Assembly (NCBI GenBank): GCA_947062645.1
Contig: CAMSQT010000007.1
Coordinates: forward strand, 1-19,146
Source of the DNA: an uncultured Clostridium sp.
GTDB taxonomy: Bacteria > Bacillota > Clostridia > TANB77 > CAG-508
Direction of reading: 5' to 3'
Length of the DNA: 19,146 nt
Position 1 is the first letter of the stretch, and every line of letters begins with the position of its first letter. Under the pieces are notes generated by a model that worked only from the letters and a program-made list of their open reading frames with translations, searched no databases and was not told the DNA's origin. A program made the position numbers and the translations under genes. Shown here in pieces: positions 1-6,471 of this stretch.

Positions 1-235
1 CTCGGTAGTATTGTTGAAATTCATAATCAAAAAGTTGGAATTTATAAGTCCCCTGATGGAAAAATTTATGCAGTCAAGCCGATTTGTACCCATCTACGGT
101 TGCTTGCTTTCTTGGAATGATGTGGATAAGACTTGGGATTGCCCTTGCCATGGCTCTCGTTTTGATTTTCGTGGCAAGAACTTATATGACCCTGCTTTTA
201 AGAATTTAGAGACTTATTCTATCCAAGATGATTGA
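1..235 (+). CDS. Rieske [2Fe-2S] domain protein, C-terminal part, read through a +1 shift at CGG
   Basis: This is the 3' end of a gene that starts before the window. Frame 1 reads to Leu32, then an in-frame CGG at 97-99; skipping the C continues in frame 2 to TGA at 233-235, giving 77 residues. The joined protein has both Rieske cluster boxes: CTHLGC (Cys29 and His31 as cluster ligands, Cys34 as a disulfide partner) and CPCHGS (Cys47 and His50 as ligands, Cys49 as the other disulfide partner). Without the shift the protein ends at 118-120 and loses the second box, so it could not bind the cluster. In low-GC Gram-positives this type of domain often forms the C-terminus of an FAD-dependent oxidoreductase; that is an inference because the N-terminal part is outside the window. 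Confidence is high for the Rieske domain and low for the full-length enzyme. Confidence 0.88.
   Translation, partial: SVVLLKFIIKKLEFISPLMEKFMQSSRFVPIYGCLLSWNDVDKTWDCPCHGSRFDFRGKNLYDPAFKNLETYSIQDD
97..100 (+). other. CGGT +1 recoding site in the Rieske gene
   Basis: Zero-frame reading is CTA CGG TTG and ends seven codons after CGG at TGA 118-120. Skipping C97 gives CTA, GGT, TGC and restores the conserved CTHLGC box. The codon before the site is CTA (Leu). Confidence 0.85.
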
Positions 236-338
236 TTTGTTTTTTACTTTTTTCTTGTTTTTTATTGACTTGTAGCCGTTTTTTTGCTACAATTTCTTTA
301 ATAAATCATATATTTATATGCTTTATTTTTTGTTTATT

Positions 339-382
339 GAACTAGATTTCTGCTTAAAACCAAGTAATCTAGTTCTTTTTTT
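339..382 (+). terminator. Intrinsic terminator after the Rieske gene
   Basis: A perfect 10-bp stem (GAACTAGATT at 339-348 with AATCTAGTTC at 366-375) encloses a 17-nt loop and is followed by seven T at 376-382. It lies about 100 bases after the Rieske stop. The stem is AT-rich, so it may be modest in strength. Confidence 0.7.
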
Positions 383-479
383 ATAGCCTATTATTAAGAT
401 TTTCTAAGACTTTTTAAAAAATTGACGAATTTTGTGGTTTATGATACGATTATGGAAAATAAAAAAGGGAGGAATTACT

Positions 480-908
480 ATGTATGGTATGAGAGGTTAT
501 GGTGTTACATCTTTAAACAGTGCCATTGGAAGTTCTGTATGGATTATTGTTTCTTTGATTTTAGCTGTTGTAGGTGGTATTTTAATTTATTTTCTATTTT
601 TAAGCAAAAAAAATGAAGGGAAGTTTACTGGTTTTCTTGGCTGGGTTTATGATTTTCTATCTTTTAAGAAAATGTTTTTAGAGACTTTGCTTAAGATTAC
701 TTATTTGATTGTTGCTTTATATGTTACTTTGTCTTCTTTTGCTTTGATAGGTGCTAATTTCTTACTTTTCTTAGTAACATTATTTTTAGGAAATCTTGTT
801 GTAAGAATTGGTTATGAGTTTTCTTTGATTTTACTAGTGATTTGTAGAAATACAACGGAAATTGCTAAGAATACTAAGAAAGTAGAAGATAAAACAGAGG
901 ATAAATAG
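480..908 (+). CDS. Small membrane protein, DUF4282-like
   Basis: The protein has 142 residues from ATG 480, preceded by GGGAGG at 467-472; upstream in-frame ATG 432 lacks such a site. It shows a hydrophobic segment near residues 20-42, then a short FLGWVYDFLSFKKMF stretch, and two more hydrophobic segments near residues 66-88 and 92-118 separated by few residues. The tail is charged and lysine-rich. The order (F-x-F-K near the membrane, hairpin of two membrane helices, then LVVRIGYE leading into a helix ending in a polar tail) resembles DUF4282 membrane proteins, whose function is unknown. The resemblance is from memory of the family pattern. It stands alone between two terminators and contains no in-frame CGG. 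Confidence 0.75.
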   Translation: MYGMRGYGVTSLNSAIGSSVWIIVSLILAVVGGILIYFLFLSKKNEGKFTGFLGWVYDFLSFKKMFLETLLKITYLIVALYVTLSSFALIGANFLLFLVTLFLGNLVVRIGYEFSLILLVICRNTTEIAKNTKKVEDKTEDK

Positions 909-920
909 AATAAATCTTTT

Positions 921-946
921 AAAGAAGCTTTTTTAGGCTTCTTTTT
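921..946 (+). terminator. Intrinsic terminator of the small membrane protein gene
   Basis: An 8-bp stem (AAAGAAGC at 921-928 with GCTTCTTT at 937-944) with an 8-nt loop runs into a T tract 12 bases after the stop codon. Confidence 0.75.
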
Positions 947-991
947 GTTATGCTAATACTCTTAAAAATTCGTCACTTTTTAAAACAAAAA

Positions 992-1024
992 TAAAAAATA
1001 GCAAGTTTTGTATTCCTTGCTATT
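992..1024 (-). terminator. Intrinsic terminator of tRNA-Pro
   Basis: Read on the minus strand, AATAGCAAG (1024-1016) pairs with CTTGCTATT (1005-997) around a 10-nt loop and is followed by a run of T ending at 992. It lies about 25 bases past the tRNA 3' end. Confidence 0.7.
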
Positions 1025-1048
1025 CCTACGTTTTGCCTTATAAAAAGG

Positions 1049-1124
1049 TGGTCGAGGCGACAGGGATCGAACCTGCGACCTCATGGTCCCAAACCACGCG
1101 CGCTACCAACTGCGCTACGCCTCG
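1049..1124 (-). tRNA. tRNA-Pro (anticodon UGG)
   Basis: On the minus strand the gene folds into a full cloverleaf of 76 nt with encoded CCA (1051-1049). The acceptor stem is CGAGGCG with CGCCTCG. The anticodon stem is CGTGG with CCATG (one G-U pair) around the loop TTTGGGA, giving anticodon UGG. The T arm contains GGTTCGATCCC. It has its own promoter (1156-1184) and terminator and points away from the tRNA-Arg gene. Confidence 0.96.
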
Positions 1125-1155
1125 ATATGTGTCTTCAGCTAGTTAAGACTTATAT

Positions 1156-1184
1156 ATGATAACACATTCAAATTGATTTTGCAA
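1156..1184 (-). promoter_or_regulatory. Promoter of tRNA-Pro
   Basis: On the minus strand a -35 TTGCAA (1184-1179) is separated by 17 bp from a -10 TATCAT (1161-1156). Transcription would start near 1149, about 25 bases before the mature tRNA. Confidence 0.65.
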
Positions 1185-1223
1185 TATTTTTTCTAAATTT
1201 TTTCAACTTTTTTTGTTTTTTAC

Positions 1224-1252
1224 TTGAAAATTGGGTTAATAGCGGTTATAAT
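1224..1252 (+). promoter_or_regulatory. Promoter of tRNA-Arg
   Basis: A -35 TTGAAA (1224-1229), a 17-bp spacer and a perfect -10 TATAAT (1247-1252) lie just before tRNA-Arg at 1269. Confidence 0.8.
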
Positions 1253-1268
1253 AATATATGGTTATCAT

Positions 1269-1345
1269 GTGCCCGTAGTTTAGCTGGATAGAATGCGAGG
1301 CTACGAACTTCGAGATCGGGGGTTCGAATCCCTCCGGGCACACCA
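1269..1345 (+). tRNA. tRNA-Arg (anticodon ACG)
   Basis: The 77-nt cloverleaf has encoded CCA (1343-1345). The acceptor stem is GTGCCCG with CGGGCAC, and the T arm contains GGTTCGAATCC. The anticodon stem CGAGG/CTTCG encloses the loop CTACGAA, giving anticodon ACG. In bacteria this A is normally changed to inosine by TadA, so the tRNA reads CGU, CGC and CGA but not CGG. A separate CCG-anticodon tRNA is needed for CGG; none is in this window, though the rest of the genome is not visible. This matters because CGG behaves as a +1 frameshift codon in the surrounding genes. Confidence 0.96.
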
Positions 1346-1375
1346 AAATCTTAAGGCTTTCCTTAAGATTTTTGC
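1345..1375 (+). terminator. Intrinsic terminator of tRNA-Arg
   Basis: A perfect 12-bp stem (AAAATCTTAAGG at 1345-1356 with CCTTAAGATTTT at 1361-1372) has a CTTT loop and begins at the last base of the tRNA CCA end. Confidence 0.8.
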
Positions 1376-1400
1376 TTTGTATGTCTATTTATGTTATAAT
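1372..1400 (+). promoter_or_regulatory. Promoter of the 71-aa orphan gene
   Basis: A perfect -10 TATAAT (1395-1400) is 17 bp after a partial -35 TTGCTT (1372-1377), which begins in the last bases of the preceding terminator. Confidence 0.5.
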
Positions 1401-1432
1401 AAATTTATAAAAATATACAAGGAGGTATTATG

Positions 1433-1648
1433 ATGCCAGTATTTTTCAAAAAAATCAATCAACATGCTTATCAAGCTACAAAAGTGATAAATCGGGGAAA
1501 GACAACAGAAATTTTAGGTATCATTAATAAAAACCTAGAAATTTCTCCTTCTCCTGATTTAAAAAAACCATTATCTAACTACTATATTGAACAAATAAAA
1601 AAGGAATTTAGGAGAGATATTCTAAACTCCAAAAAGAATCCACTTTAA
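1433..1648 (+). CDS. Orphan small protein of unknown function (71 aa)
   Basis: I do not recognise this protein. It is basic, has no signal peptide or membrane segment, and begins MPVFFKKINQHAY. AAGGAGG at 1419-1425 gives 7 bases to ATG 1433 and 4 bases to the overlapping ATG 1430, so 1433 is preferred. A promoter precedes it and a terminator closes it, which supports a real gene. Codon 21 is CGG (1493-1495, followed by G). Here the zero frame gives the long product, whereas a +1 shift would end after 27 residues (NGERQQKF then TAG 1514-1516). This is one of two in-frame CGG codons in the window that do not need a shift. Either CGGG is read as Arg, or the short product is the real one, or the ORF is not conserved. 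The stop TAA overlaps the stop of the convergent gene. Confidence 0.6.
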   Translation: MPVFFKKINQHAYQATKVINRGKTTEILGIINKNLEISPSPDLKKPLSNYYIEQIKKEFRRDILNSKKNPL

Positions 1649-1665
1649 TCCGTGGATTCTTTTTT
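1631..1665. terminator. Bidirectional terminator containing both convergent stop codons
   Basis: AAAAAGAATCCAC (1631-1643) pairs with GTGGATTCTTTTT (1652-1664), about 13 bp, leaving an 8-nt loop (1644-1651). Each strand shows a T run after the stem. The plus-strand stop TAA (1646-1648) and the minus-strand stop (1645-1647) both lie in the loop. Confidence 0.85.
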
Positions 1666-3438
1666 CTCCTCATTTCCTTCTCGTCCAAAAATCATATCTT
1701 CTTTTTTATTATCCTCATTTTCTTGCTTTTTAATAGCATCCATAATCATAACAAACTTAACACTTCCCTCATTTTCTCCATTTAACATGGTAAAATGATT
1801 ATACTCTTTTGTCAATTCCTCTAATTTCTCAAGACGTTTTGTTAAGTCCTTCACATCTCCATTCATATAATTACAAATCTTTTGAATCCCCTCTTCACTA
1901 AAAGCCGTAATTCCATTTGCTAATTGATTGGCTCCTTGATTTAATTCATTTGCTCCACTTTGCAAAGCATCCGTTCCTTCGTTCAATGCTCCTAATCCAT
2001 TCGTTAGCTGGTTTAATCCCTCTCCTAGCGTATTCATTTGTTCTACTACATTAGATTGTGCTTGTGCCTTTACTTGATTAGCTACTTTTTTAGCCGTTTC
2101 CATTGCTACTTGTTTTACCATTTCTTTTGCTTGGGTTTCTATGGTTTGGCTAATAGATTGACTCATTTGATTAGCTGATTGCTGTACTTTTTGACCTGTT
2201 GTAGTAACTGCACAAGTGCTAGCATTTTGTGCTACTGTTTTAGCAAGTTTCAAAACTTGTTCTTGCTCATCCTTAGTTAGATTTGCCATCAAATTTTGAT
2301 ATTCTTGACTATTACTTAAGTCGGTTACCGCTTTGGTTGTACTTGTTCCTACAATTCCTTGCACCTCTGTTTGTGAAAAAGAAAGTTCTTGAATCTTGTT
2401 TGCTACTAGCTTTCCTATTTCTGTAAAATCAATAGCTTGCTTTGCTTGCTCACCAATTACATTTAAAGTATTTATATCTAATGCTTCACTTTTGTCATTT
2501 GTCAACTGCCTAGTTGCCTTATTTACCTCTTCTTTGATTTGCTTAGCACCACCATAAGCTGTACCAGTTCCTACCTTCAACTCCTGTACCCCTTCTCTTA
2601 AAGTATTAGTTCCTTCTGCTAAATTGGTTCCTCCTTTTTTGATTTGCACACTTGCCTGTTCTAAGTTATCTACTTGGTCATATACCTCGTCTAGTTTATC
2701 TAAAAACTTTAAGTCATTTTCTTCTAATATCTTTGGTGTTACAAAAGTCATGATATTTCTCATCTCAAAATCGGTTGCATCCATTTGAATTTCAATATCA
2801 CTTGGAATTTCAATTTCATTCTTGTTTAAGCTGTCTTGTAATCCTGGCAGAGCAATTCCCATAACAAGGCTTTTACTGCCATCATCTATTACTTTTCCAT
2901 TTGTTATTTTAATATTTTTGTTGGTATCATTTTTCAACATAGTTCCTGCTACTACAACAAATGGTGTATACATTTTTTCTTCTTTCCCATTGATAGTTAC
3001 CATGTGTTCTTCTTTATTTTGATATTGTATGGTTATCTTTACATGACCTGTTTTTCCTGCTATTTCTTCTGCTGTTACTTCTTTTCCATCTAATTCATAT
3101 TGTATTTGACATGCAATTGGTAAGTCTTTTTGGCTTTCGCCTTGATAATAAATATCTTTTTTGTCTGCTTTCCAAATTAGGAAGTTTCCCTCTTTTATAA
3201 ATTCTTCTTCTCCATTAGTATTTTCAATGTTTATTAAGTCTGTGATATCTTCTATTGTATTCTTTTTTTCTTCATTTTTAAGTCTCGTACTTACAATTGT
3301 TTCATAAACATTTCCTTCCTCATCCATTTTAGAATATACAGTTTCATCTTTTGTGTAAGCAAATACTGGCAAAGTATAAGCACTCATTGTAAATAATAAT
3401 GCTCCTGAAATAATTTTATTTTTTAATTTCGTTTTCAT
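1645..3438 (-). CDS. Secreted YhgE/Pip-like heptad-repeat protein of an MMPL export locus
   Basis: The protein has 597 residues and an N-terminal signal sequence (KTKLKNK, hydrophobic core, then PVFA, with likely cleavage near residue 27). Residues about 30-240 form a beta-rich extracellular region. From about 255 on it has heptad repeats with the spacing L-x-x-G (for example GGTNLAEGTNTLREG and LGEGLNQLTNGLGALNEG), as in YhgE/Pip proteins, flanking a long alanine/glutamine-rich helical part. It ends in a charged tail without a clear C-terminal membrane helix, unlike full YhgE/Pip proteins. The start ATG 3438 has AAAGGAAAG upstream and overlaps the end of the MMPL gene by 23 bases, indicating co-transcription and probable translational coupling. 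The likely role is an accessory protein of the exporter at the cell surface; the exact job is unknown. It contains no in-frame CGG. Confidence 0.82.
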   Translation of the reverse strand: MKTKLKNKIISGALLFTMSAYTLPVFAYTKDETVYSKMDEEGNVYETIVSTRLKNEEKKNTIEDITDLINIENTNGEEEFIKEGNFLIWKADKKDIYYQGESQKDLPIACQIQYELDGKEVTAEEIAGKTGHVKITIQYQNKEEHMVTINGKEEKMYTPFVVVAGTMLKNDTNKNIKITNGKVIDDGSKSLVMGIALPGLQDSLNKNEIEIPSDIEIQMDATDFEMRNIMTFVTPKILEENDLKFLDKLDEVYDQVDNLEQASVQIKKGGTNLAEGTNTLREGVQELKVGTGTAYGGAKQIKEEVNKATRQLTNDKSEALDINTLNVIGEQAKQAIDFTEIGKLVANKIQELSFSQTEVQGIVGTSTTKAVTDLSNSQEYQNLMANLTKDEQEQVLKLAKTVAQNASTCAVTTTGQKVQQSANQMSQSISQTIETQAKEMVKQVAMETAKKVANQVKAQAQSNVVEQMNTLGEGLNQLTNGLGALNEGTDALQSGANELNQGANQLANGITAFSEEGIQKICNYMNGDVKDLTKRLEKLEELTKEYNHFTMLNGENEGSVKFVMIMDAIKKQENEDNKKEDMIFGREGNEEKKESTD

Positions 3439-5578
3439 TTTTATCTTTCCTTTCTTTTTTGTGCGAGAATTTTGGAACAGGGGACACTCTTCTATTTATC
3501 TTATGGTTAAGGACTGTCCCTAAATCCCCACTTTGGGGATTTAAGGAACGTCCCCCAATCCCTATTAAAAATGCTGGTAATATTGTAATTACTGTTATCA
3601 TACTAATGATGGCTCCTCTTGACATAAGGGTACATAGTGAACCTATCATTTCTATTTTAGAGTACGCACCTACTCCAAAGGTTGCACCAAAGAAGCATAA
3701 TCCACTTACTATAATGGAACCAATGGAGTCTTCTAAAGCCTGTTCTACAGCTTGTTTTTTGTCTTTTCCTTTGCTTAAGTTTTCTTTGTATTTTGTGGTA
3801 ATTAATATGGCATAGTCTATGGTGGCTCCTAATTGGATGGTTCCTATTACTATGGAAGCTACAAATGGCAAGGTAGTTTCTGTGTAATAAGGGATTCCCA
3901 TGTTAATGAATATGGCAAATTCTATGACAGTTATTAGAATAATTGGTAAACCAATGGATTTTAGGATTATCAGCATTATAATAAATATAACCGCGATAGA
4001 TACTATGTTTACGCTATTGAAGTCATGGTCACTAATTTCTACTAAGTCTTTCATAAGTGGTCCTTCTCCTGCTAAGATGGCGGTATTATCATATTGCTTG
4101 ATTATTTCGTTGATTTTGGTGATTTGTTCGTTTAGTTCATTAGTTGCCATTTCATATTTTGAATTGATAATTAACATTTGATATTTATCATTTTCGAAGA
4201 TGCTTTTGGCTTCTTCTGGTAGTATTTTATCTGGTAAGTTTCTAGCTATTTTAGGATAGCCTAATGTCCATTCAATTCCATCTATTTTTTCTATTTTATT
4301 TAACATTTCACTTACTTTGTAATCTGATAATTCTTTATTTACTAATAGTACTTCTGCTGATACGACATTAAATTTTTCTTTTAGTATACTGTTTGCTTCT
4401 ACACTTTGTAAGGTTTCTGGTAAGGATTTGTCTAAGTTATAGTAAACTTTGGTATGGGTGTATCCGTAAAAAGCAATTGGTAAAATGATAAGAAACAGAA
4501 TAATAATTGCTTTGTGATGCTTGATGGTAAAGTTGGTTACAGTTTTAAATTTTGGTATGAATGGTTTGTGTTTTGTTTTTTGAATTAGATTGTCTAGTAC
4601 TAAAATGAAGGCTGGTAATATGGTAATTACACTAATGACCCCTAATAATACGCCTTTTGCCATAACAATTCCAATGTCTTTTCCAAGTGTTAGGTTCATA
4701 CTACAAAGTGCTAAAAATCCAGCAATGGTAGTTAATGAACTTCCTATTACTGCTCCCATAGTTTTACTAATGGCATGTGCCATGGCTTCGTTTTTGTCAT
4801 TGTTGTTTTTTTGTTCCGCTTGATAACTATGATATAAAAATATCGCAAAGTCCATGGTTACTCCTAATTGGAGTACCGCACTTATGGCTTTTGTGATGTA
4901 AGATATTTGCCCTAAGAATACGTTCGTTCCCATGTTATAAAGGATTGCCATTCCTATGTTTAGTAAGAGCAAAATTGGTACAATATAGGAGTCTAAAGCA
5001 AGTTGTAAAATAATAATACATAAAATGACTGCTATTACAACATAGATAGCAATTTCTGCATTAGATAGGTCTCTGGTGTCTAGTATGGTGGCCGACATGC
5101 CACTAATTTTGCACTTTTGGTCTGTAATATTTCTTAAGGTTTCAATTGTTTTAATGGTGGTGTCTGCTGAAATACTATCTTTGAAAGCTACAAATAATAA
5201 GGTGTCTTCTTGTTTATAGACTTTCTCTTTTATTTCTTCTGGTAACATTTGCGTTGGAATACTTGTTCCGATAGCGTCTGTAATTCCTATTACTTTTTCT
5301 ACGTTGTCTATTTGTCTTATTTGATTTTCTAGTTTAATGATGTCTTTTGTTTTCATGTTTTCAACTACAATGATGGAAAAGGCTCCCATGTTAAATTCTT
5401 CTGATAGAATGTTTTCACCTTGTATGGTTTCAATGTCTTCTGGTAAGTAAACTAATATGTCATAGTTGATTTTGGTTGCTTTGATTCCTATGATAGATGG
5501 TACTAGTAACAAAATCGCAAGTATTAGAATCGCTTTTTTGTATTTGGTTACAAATTTTCCAAATTTTAATTTAAACAT
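3416..5578 (-). CDS. MMPL-family RND-type exporter
   Basis: The 720-residue protein is a membrane transporter of the MMPL/RND superfamily, which uses ion gradients to export lipids or hydrophobic compounds. It has the duplicated plan: TM1 near residues 16-37, an extracellular domain to about 170, five membrane segments, then a second copy with TM7 near 350. The conserved Asp-aromatic pairs of TM4 and TM10 are present as GVTMDFA (Asp243) and GATIDYA (Asp588). ATG 5578 was chosen because AAGGAG lies 7 bases upstream; the longer in-frame ATG at 5665 sits at the predicted transcription start and cannot be used well. The last ~45 residues look derived from an inserted palindromic repeat. The divergent TetR-family gene probably represses it through operators in its promoter. 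There is no in-frame CGG. Confidence 0.92.
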   Translation of the reverse strand: MFKLKFGKFVTKYKKAILILAILLLVPSIIGIKATKINYDILVYLPEDIETIQGENILSEEFNMGAFSIIVVENMKTKDIIKLENQIRQIDNVEKVIGITDAIGTSIPTQMLPEEIKEKVYKQEDTLLFVAFKDSISADTTIKTIETLRNITDQKCKISGMSATILDTRDLSNAEIAIYVVIAVILCIIILQLALDSYIVPILLLLNIGMAILYNMGTNVFLGQISYITKAISAVLQLGVTMDFAIFLYHSYQAEQKNNNDKNEAMAHAISKTMGAVIGSSLTTIAGFLALCSMNLTLGKDIGIVMAKGVLLGVISVITILPAFILVLDNLIQKTKHKPFIPKFKTVTNFTIKHHKAIIILFLIILPIAFYGYTHTKVYYNLDKSLPETLQSVEANSILKEKFNVVSAEVLLVNKELSDYKVSEMLNKIEKIDGIEWTLGYPKIARNLPDKILPEEAKSIFENDKYQMLIINSKYEMATNELNEQITKINEIIKQYDNTAILAGEGPLMKDLVEISDHDFNSVNIVSIAVIFIIMLIILKSIGLPIILITVIEFAIFINMGIPYYTETTLPFVASIVIGTIQLGATIDYAILITTKYKENLSKGKDKKQAVEQALEDSIGSIIVSGLCFFGATFGVGAYSKIEMIGSLCTLMSRGAIISMITVITILPAFLIGIGGRSLNPQSGDLGTVLNHKINRRVSPVPKFSHKKERKDKNENEIKK
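3461..3553. repeat. Palindromic repeat-like element inside the 3' end of the MMPL gene
   Basis: This stretch is richer in G and C than its surroundings. It contains a perfect 9-bp hairpin (TAAATCCCC at 3521-3529 with GGGGATTTA at 3535-3543, loop ACTTT) that extends imperfectly with GGACTGTCC (3511-3519) against GGAACGTCC (3545-3553). A further GGGGACA-like run is at 3480-3485. It encodes the polar tail after the last MMPL membrane helix, which normally is near the end of such proteins. I infer an inserted short palindromic element that stayed open in the reading frame. The outer limits are uncertain. Confidence 0.5.
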
Positions 5579-5651
5579 TTTTCTTCTCCTTGTTTTTGTA
5601 TTTAAGTTTTTAAGGTTATCCTTATAAACCTGTATATGTGATTTTTCAAAA

Positions 5652-5702
5652 TGACTATTGGTCACTTTTTTATATTATATTACTTTTATGACCATTGGTC
5701 AA
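5652..5702 (-). promoter_or_regulatory. Promoter of the MMPL operon with two TetR-type operators
   Basis: On the minus strand a -35 TTGACC (5702-5697), a 17-bp spacer and a perfect -10 TATAAT (5679-5674) form a strong promoter. Two related palindromes flank it. TGACCATTGGTCA (5689-5701) overlaps the -35 box. TGACTATTGGTCA (5652-5664, one mismatch in the left arm) lies just after the predicted start near 5667. Their centres are 37 bp apart. This is the layout expected for repression by the divergent TetR-family regulator. Confidence 0.75.
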
Positions 5703-5719
5703 TACTTTTTTAAATTTTA

Positions 5720-5748
5720 TTGCTTTTTTTTTTACTTTATGCCATAAT
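5720..5748 (+). promoter_or_regulatory. Promoter of the TetR-family gene
   Basis: A -35-like TTGCTT (5720-5725) is 17 bp from a -10 CATAAT (5743-5748). Same -35 hexamer as proposed before the 71-aa and 57-aa genes. Confidence 0.5.
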
Positions 5749-5757
5749 ACAATTATA

Positions 5758-5781
5758 AAAAGTTAATAGTTATTAACTTTT
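5758..5781 (+). promoter_or_regulatory. Perfect inverted repeat in the TetR gene leader
   Basis: AAAAGTTAATA (5758-5768) and TATTAACTTTT (5771-5781) form a perfect 11-bp inverted repeat around GT. It lies just after the predicted start site and before the ribosome binding site. It differs from the TGACCA-type operators, so it may be a site for another regulator or a leader hairpin. Confidence 0.4.
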
Positions 5782-5806
5782 AAATAATTATATTTAGGAG
5801 CATATT

Positions 5807-6400
5807 ATGGGAATATTAGAACAAAAAAATGAAAAAGAACATAGATTACTAGACACTGCTTTTAAGTTATTTACGGAAAAAGGAATCAAAAGTACTTCTA
5901 TCCAAGAAATCGTAGATAATGCCAATGTTGCAAAAGGTACTTTTTATTTATATTTTAAAGATAAGTACGAAATTCGTGATGTCTTAATTGTAAGGAAATC
6001 AAAAAAATTATTTACAGATGCTTTAACAAAAATGAGAAAAAACAATATTCAAGCTTTTGCTGACCAAATTATTTTTATTATTAACTATGTGATTGACGAA
6101 CTTGTTAAAAATCCGCTTCTTTTAAAGTTTATTTCTAAAAATTTATCTTGGGGTGTTTATAATGAAACCATTCTTAAGTTGTATAATAAGCAAGAAGAAG
6201 CAGAAGATGGTCTATATTCTTTGTTTTTAAAAGGCATAGAAGAAAATCATATTAACGTAAAAAATCCTAAGGTTACTTTATTTATGATTATTGAACTCGT
6301 AAGCTCTACTTGTTTCGATGCTATTTTGTATCAAAATCCTTTGCCAATTGAGGAGTATAAACCCTTTTTGTATGATGCCATTCGTGGATTTTTGAAATAA
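5807..6400 (+). CDS. TetR/AcrR-family transcriptional repressor
   Basis: The protein has 197 residues. Residues about 10-57 are a classic TetR helix-turn-helix: a first helix with LLDTAFKLFTEKG, then TSIQEIVDNANVAKGTFYLYF, followed by a KDKYEI linker. The rest is the helical ligand-binding domain, which in this family varies with the inducer and cannot be assigned. ATG 5807 has AGGAG 6 bases upstream. The gene is divergent from the MMPL operon. The two palindromes in the MMPL promoter are its most likely operators, so a toxic or lipid-like substrate of the exporter may release it. It is followed at once by a terminator. No in-frame CGG. Confidence 0.92.
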   Translation: MGILEQKNEKEHRLLDTAFKLFTEKGIKSTSIQEIVDNANVAKGTFYLYFKDKYEIRDVLIVRKSKKLFTDALTKMRKNNIQAFADQIIFIINYVIDELVKNPLLLKFISKNLSWGVYNETILKLYNKQEEAEDGLYSLFLKGIEENHINVKNPKVTLFMIIELVSSTCFDAILYQNPLPIEEYKPFLYDAIRGFLK

Positions 6401-6401
6401 T

Positions 6402-6435
6402 TGTGTGGAACATTAACTTCCACACATATTTTTTA
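6402..6435 (+). terminator. Intrinsic terminator of the TetR-family gene
   Basis: A perfect 9-bp stem (TGTGTGGAA at 6402-6410 with TTCCACACA at 6418-6426) with a 7-nt loop is followed by TATTTTTTAT, starting directly after the TAA stop. Confidence 0.85.
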
Positions 6436-6471
6436 TCTCTTCCCCATATATATCATATAGAGGTGATTTTT

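Noticed and set aside
270..292. Hairpin TTGTAGC/GCTACAA after the Rieske gene
   Set aside because: The 7-bp AT-rich stem has no T run directly after it (TTTCTTTA only). The hairpin at 339-382 is a better terminator.
5579..5665. Longer MMPL start at 5665
   Set aside because: It lies at the predicted transcription start and overlaps an operator. The internal ATG 5578 has a good ribosome binding site and the family-typical N-terminus.
6403..6471. Longer M23 start at 6403
   Set aside because: It lies inside the TetR terminator hairpin. TTG 6472 has GAGGTGA at the right distance and directly precedes the membrane anchor.
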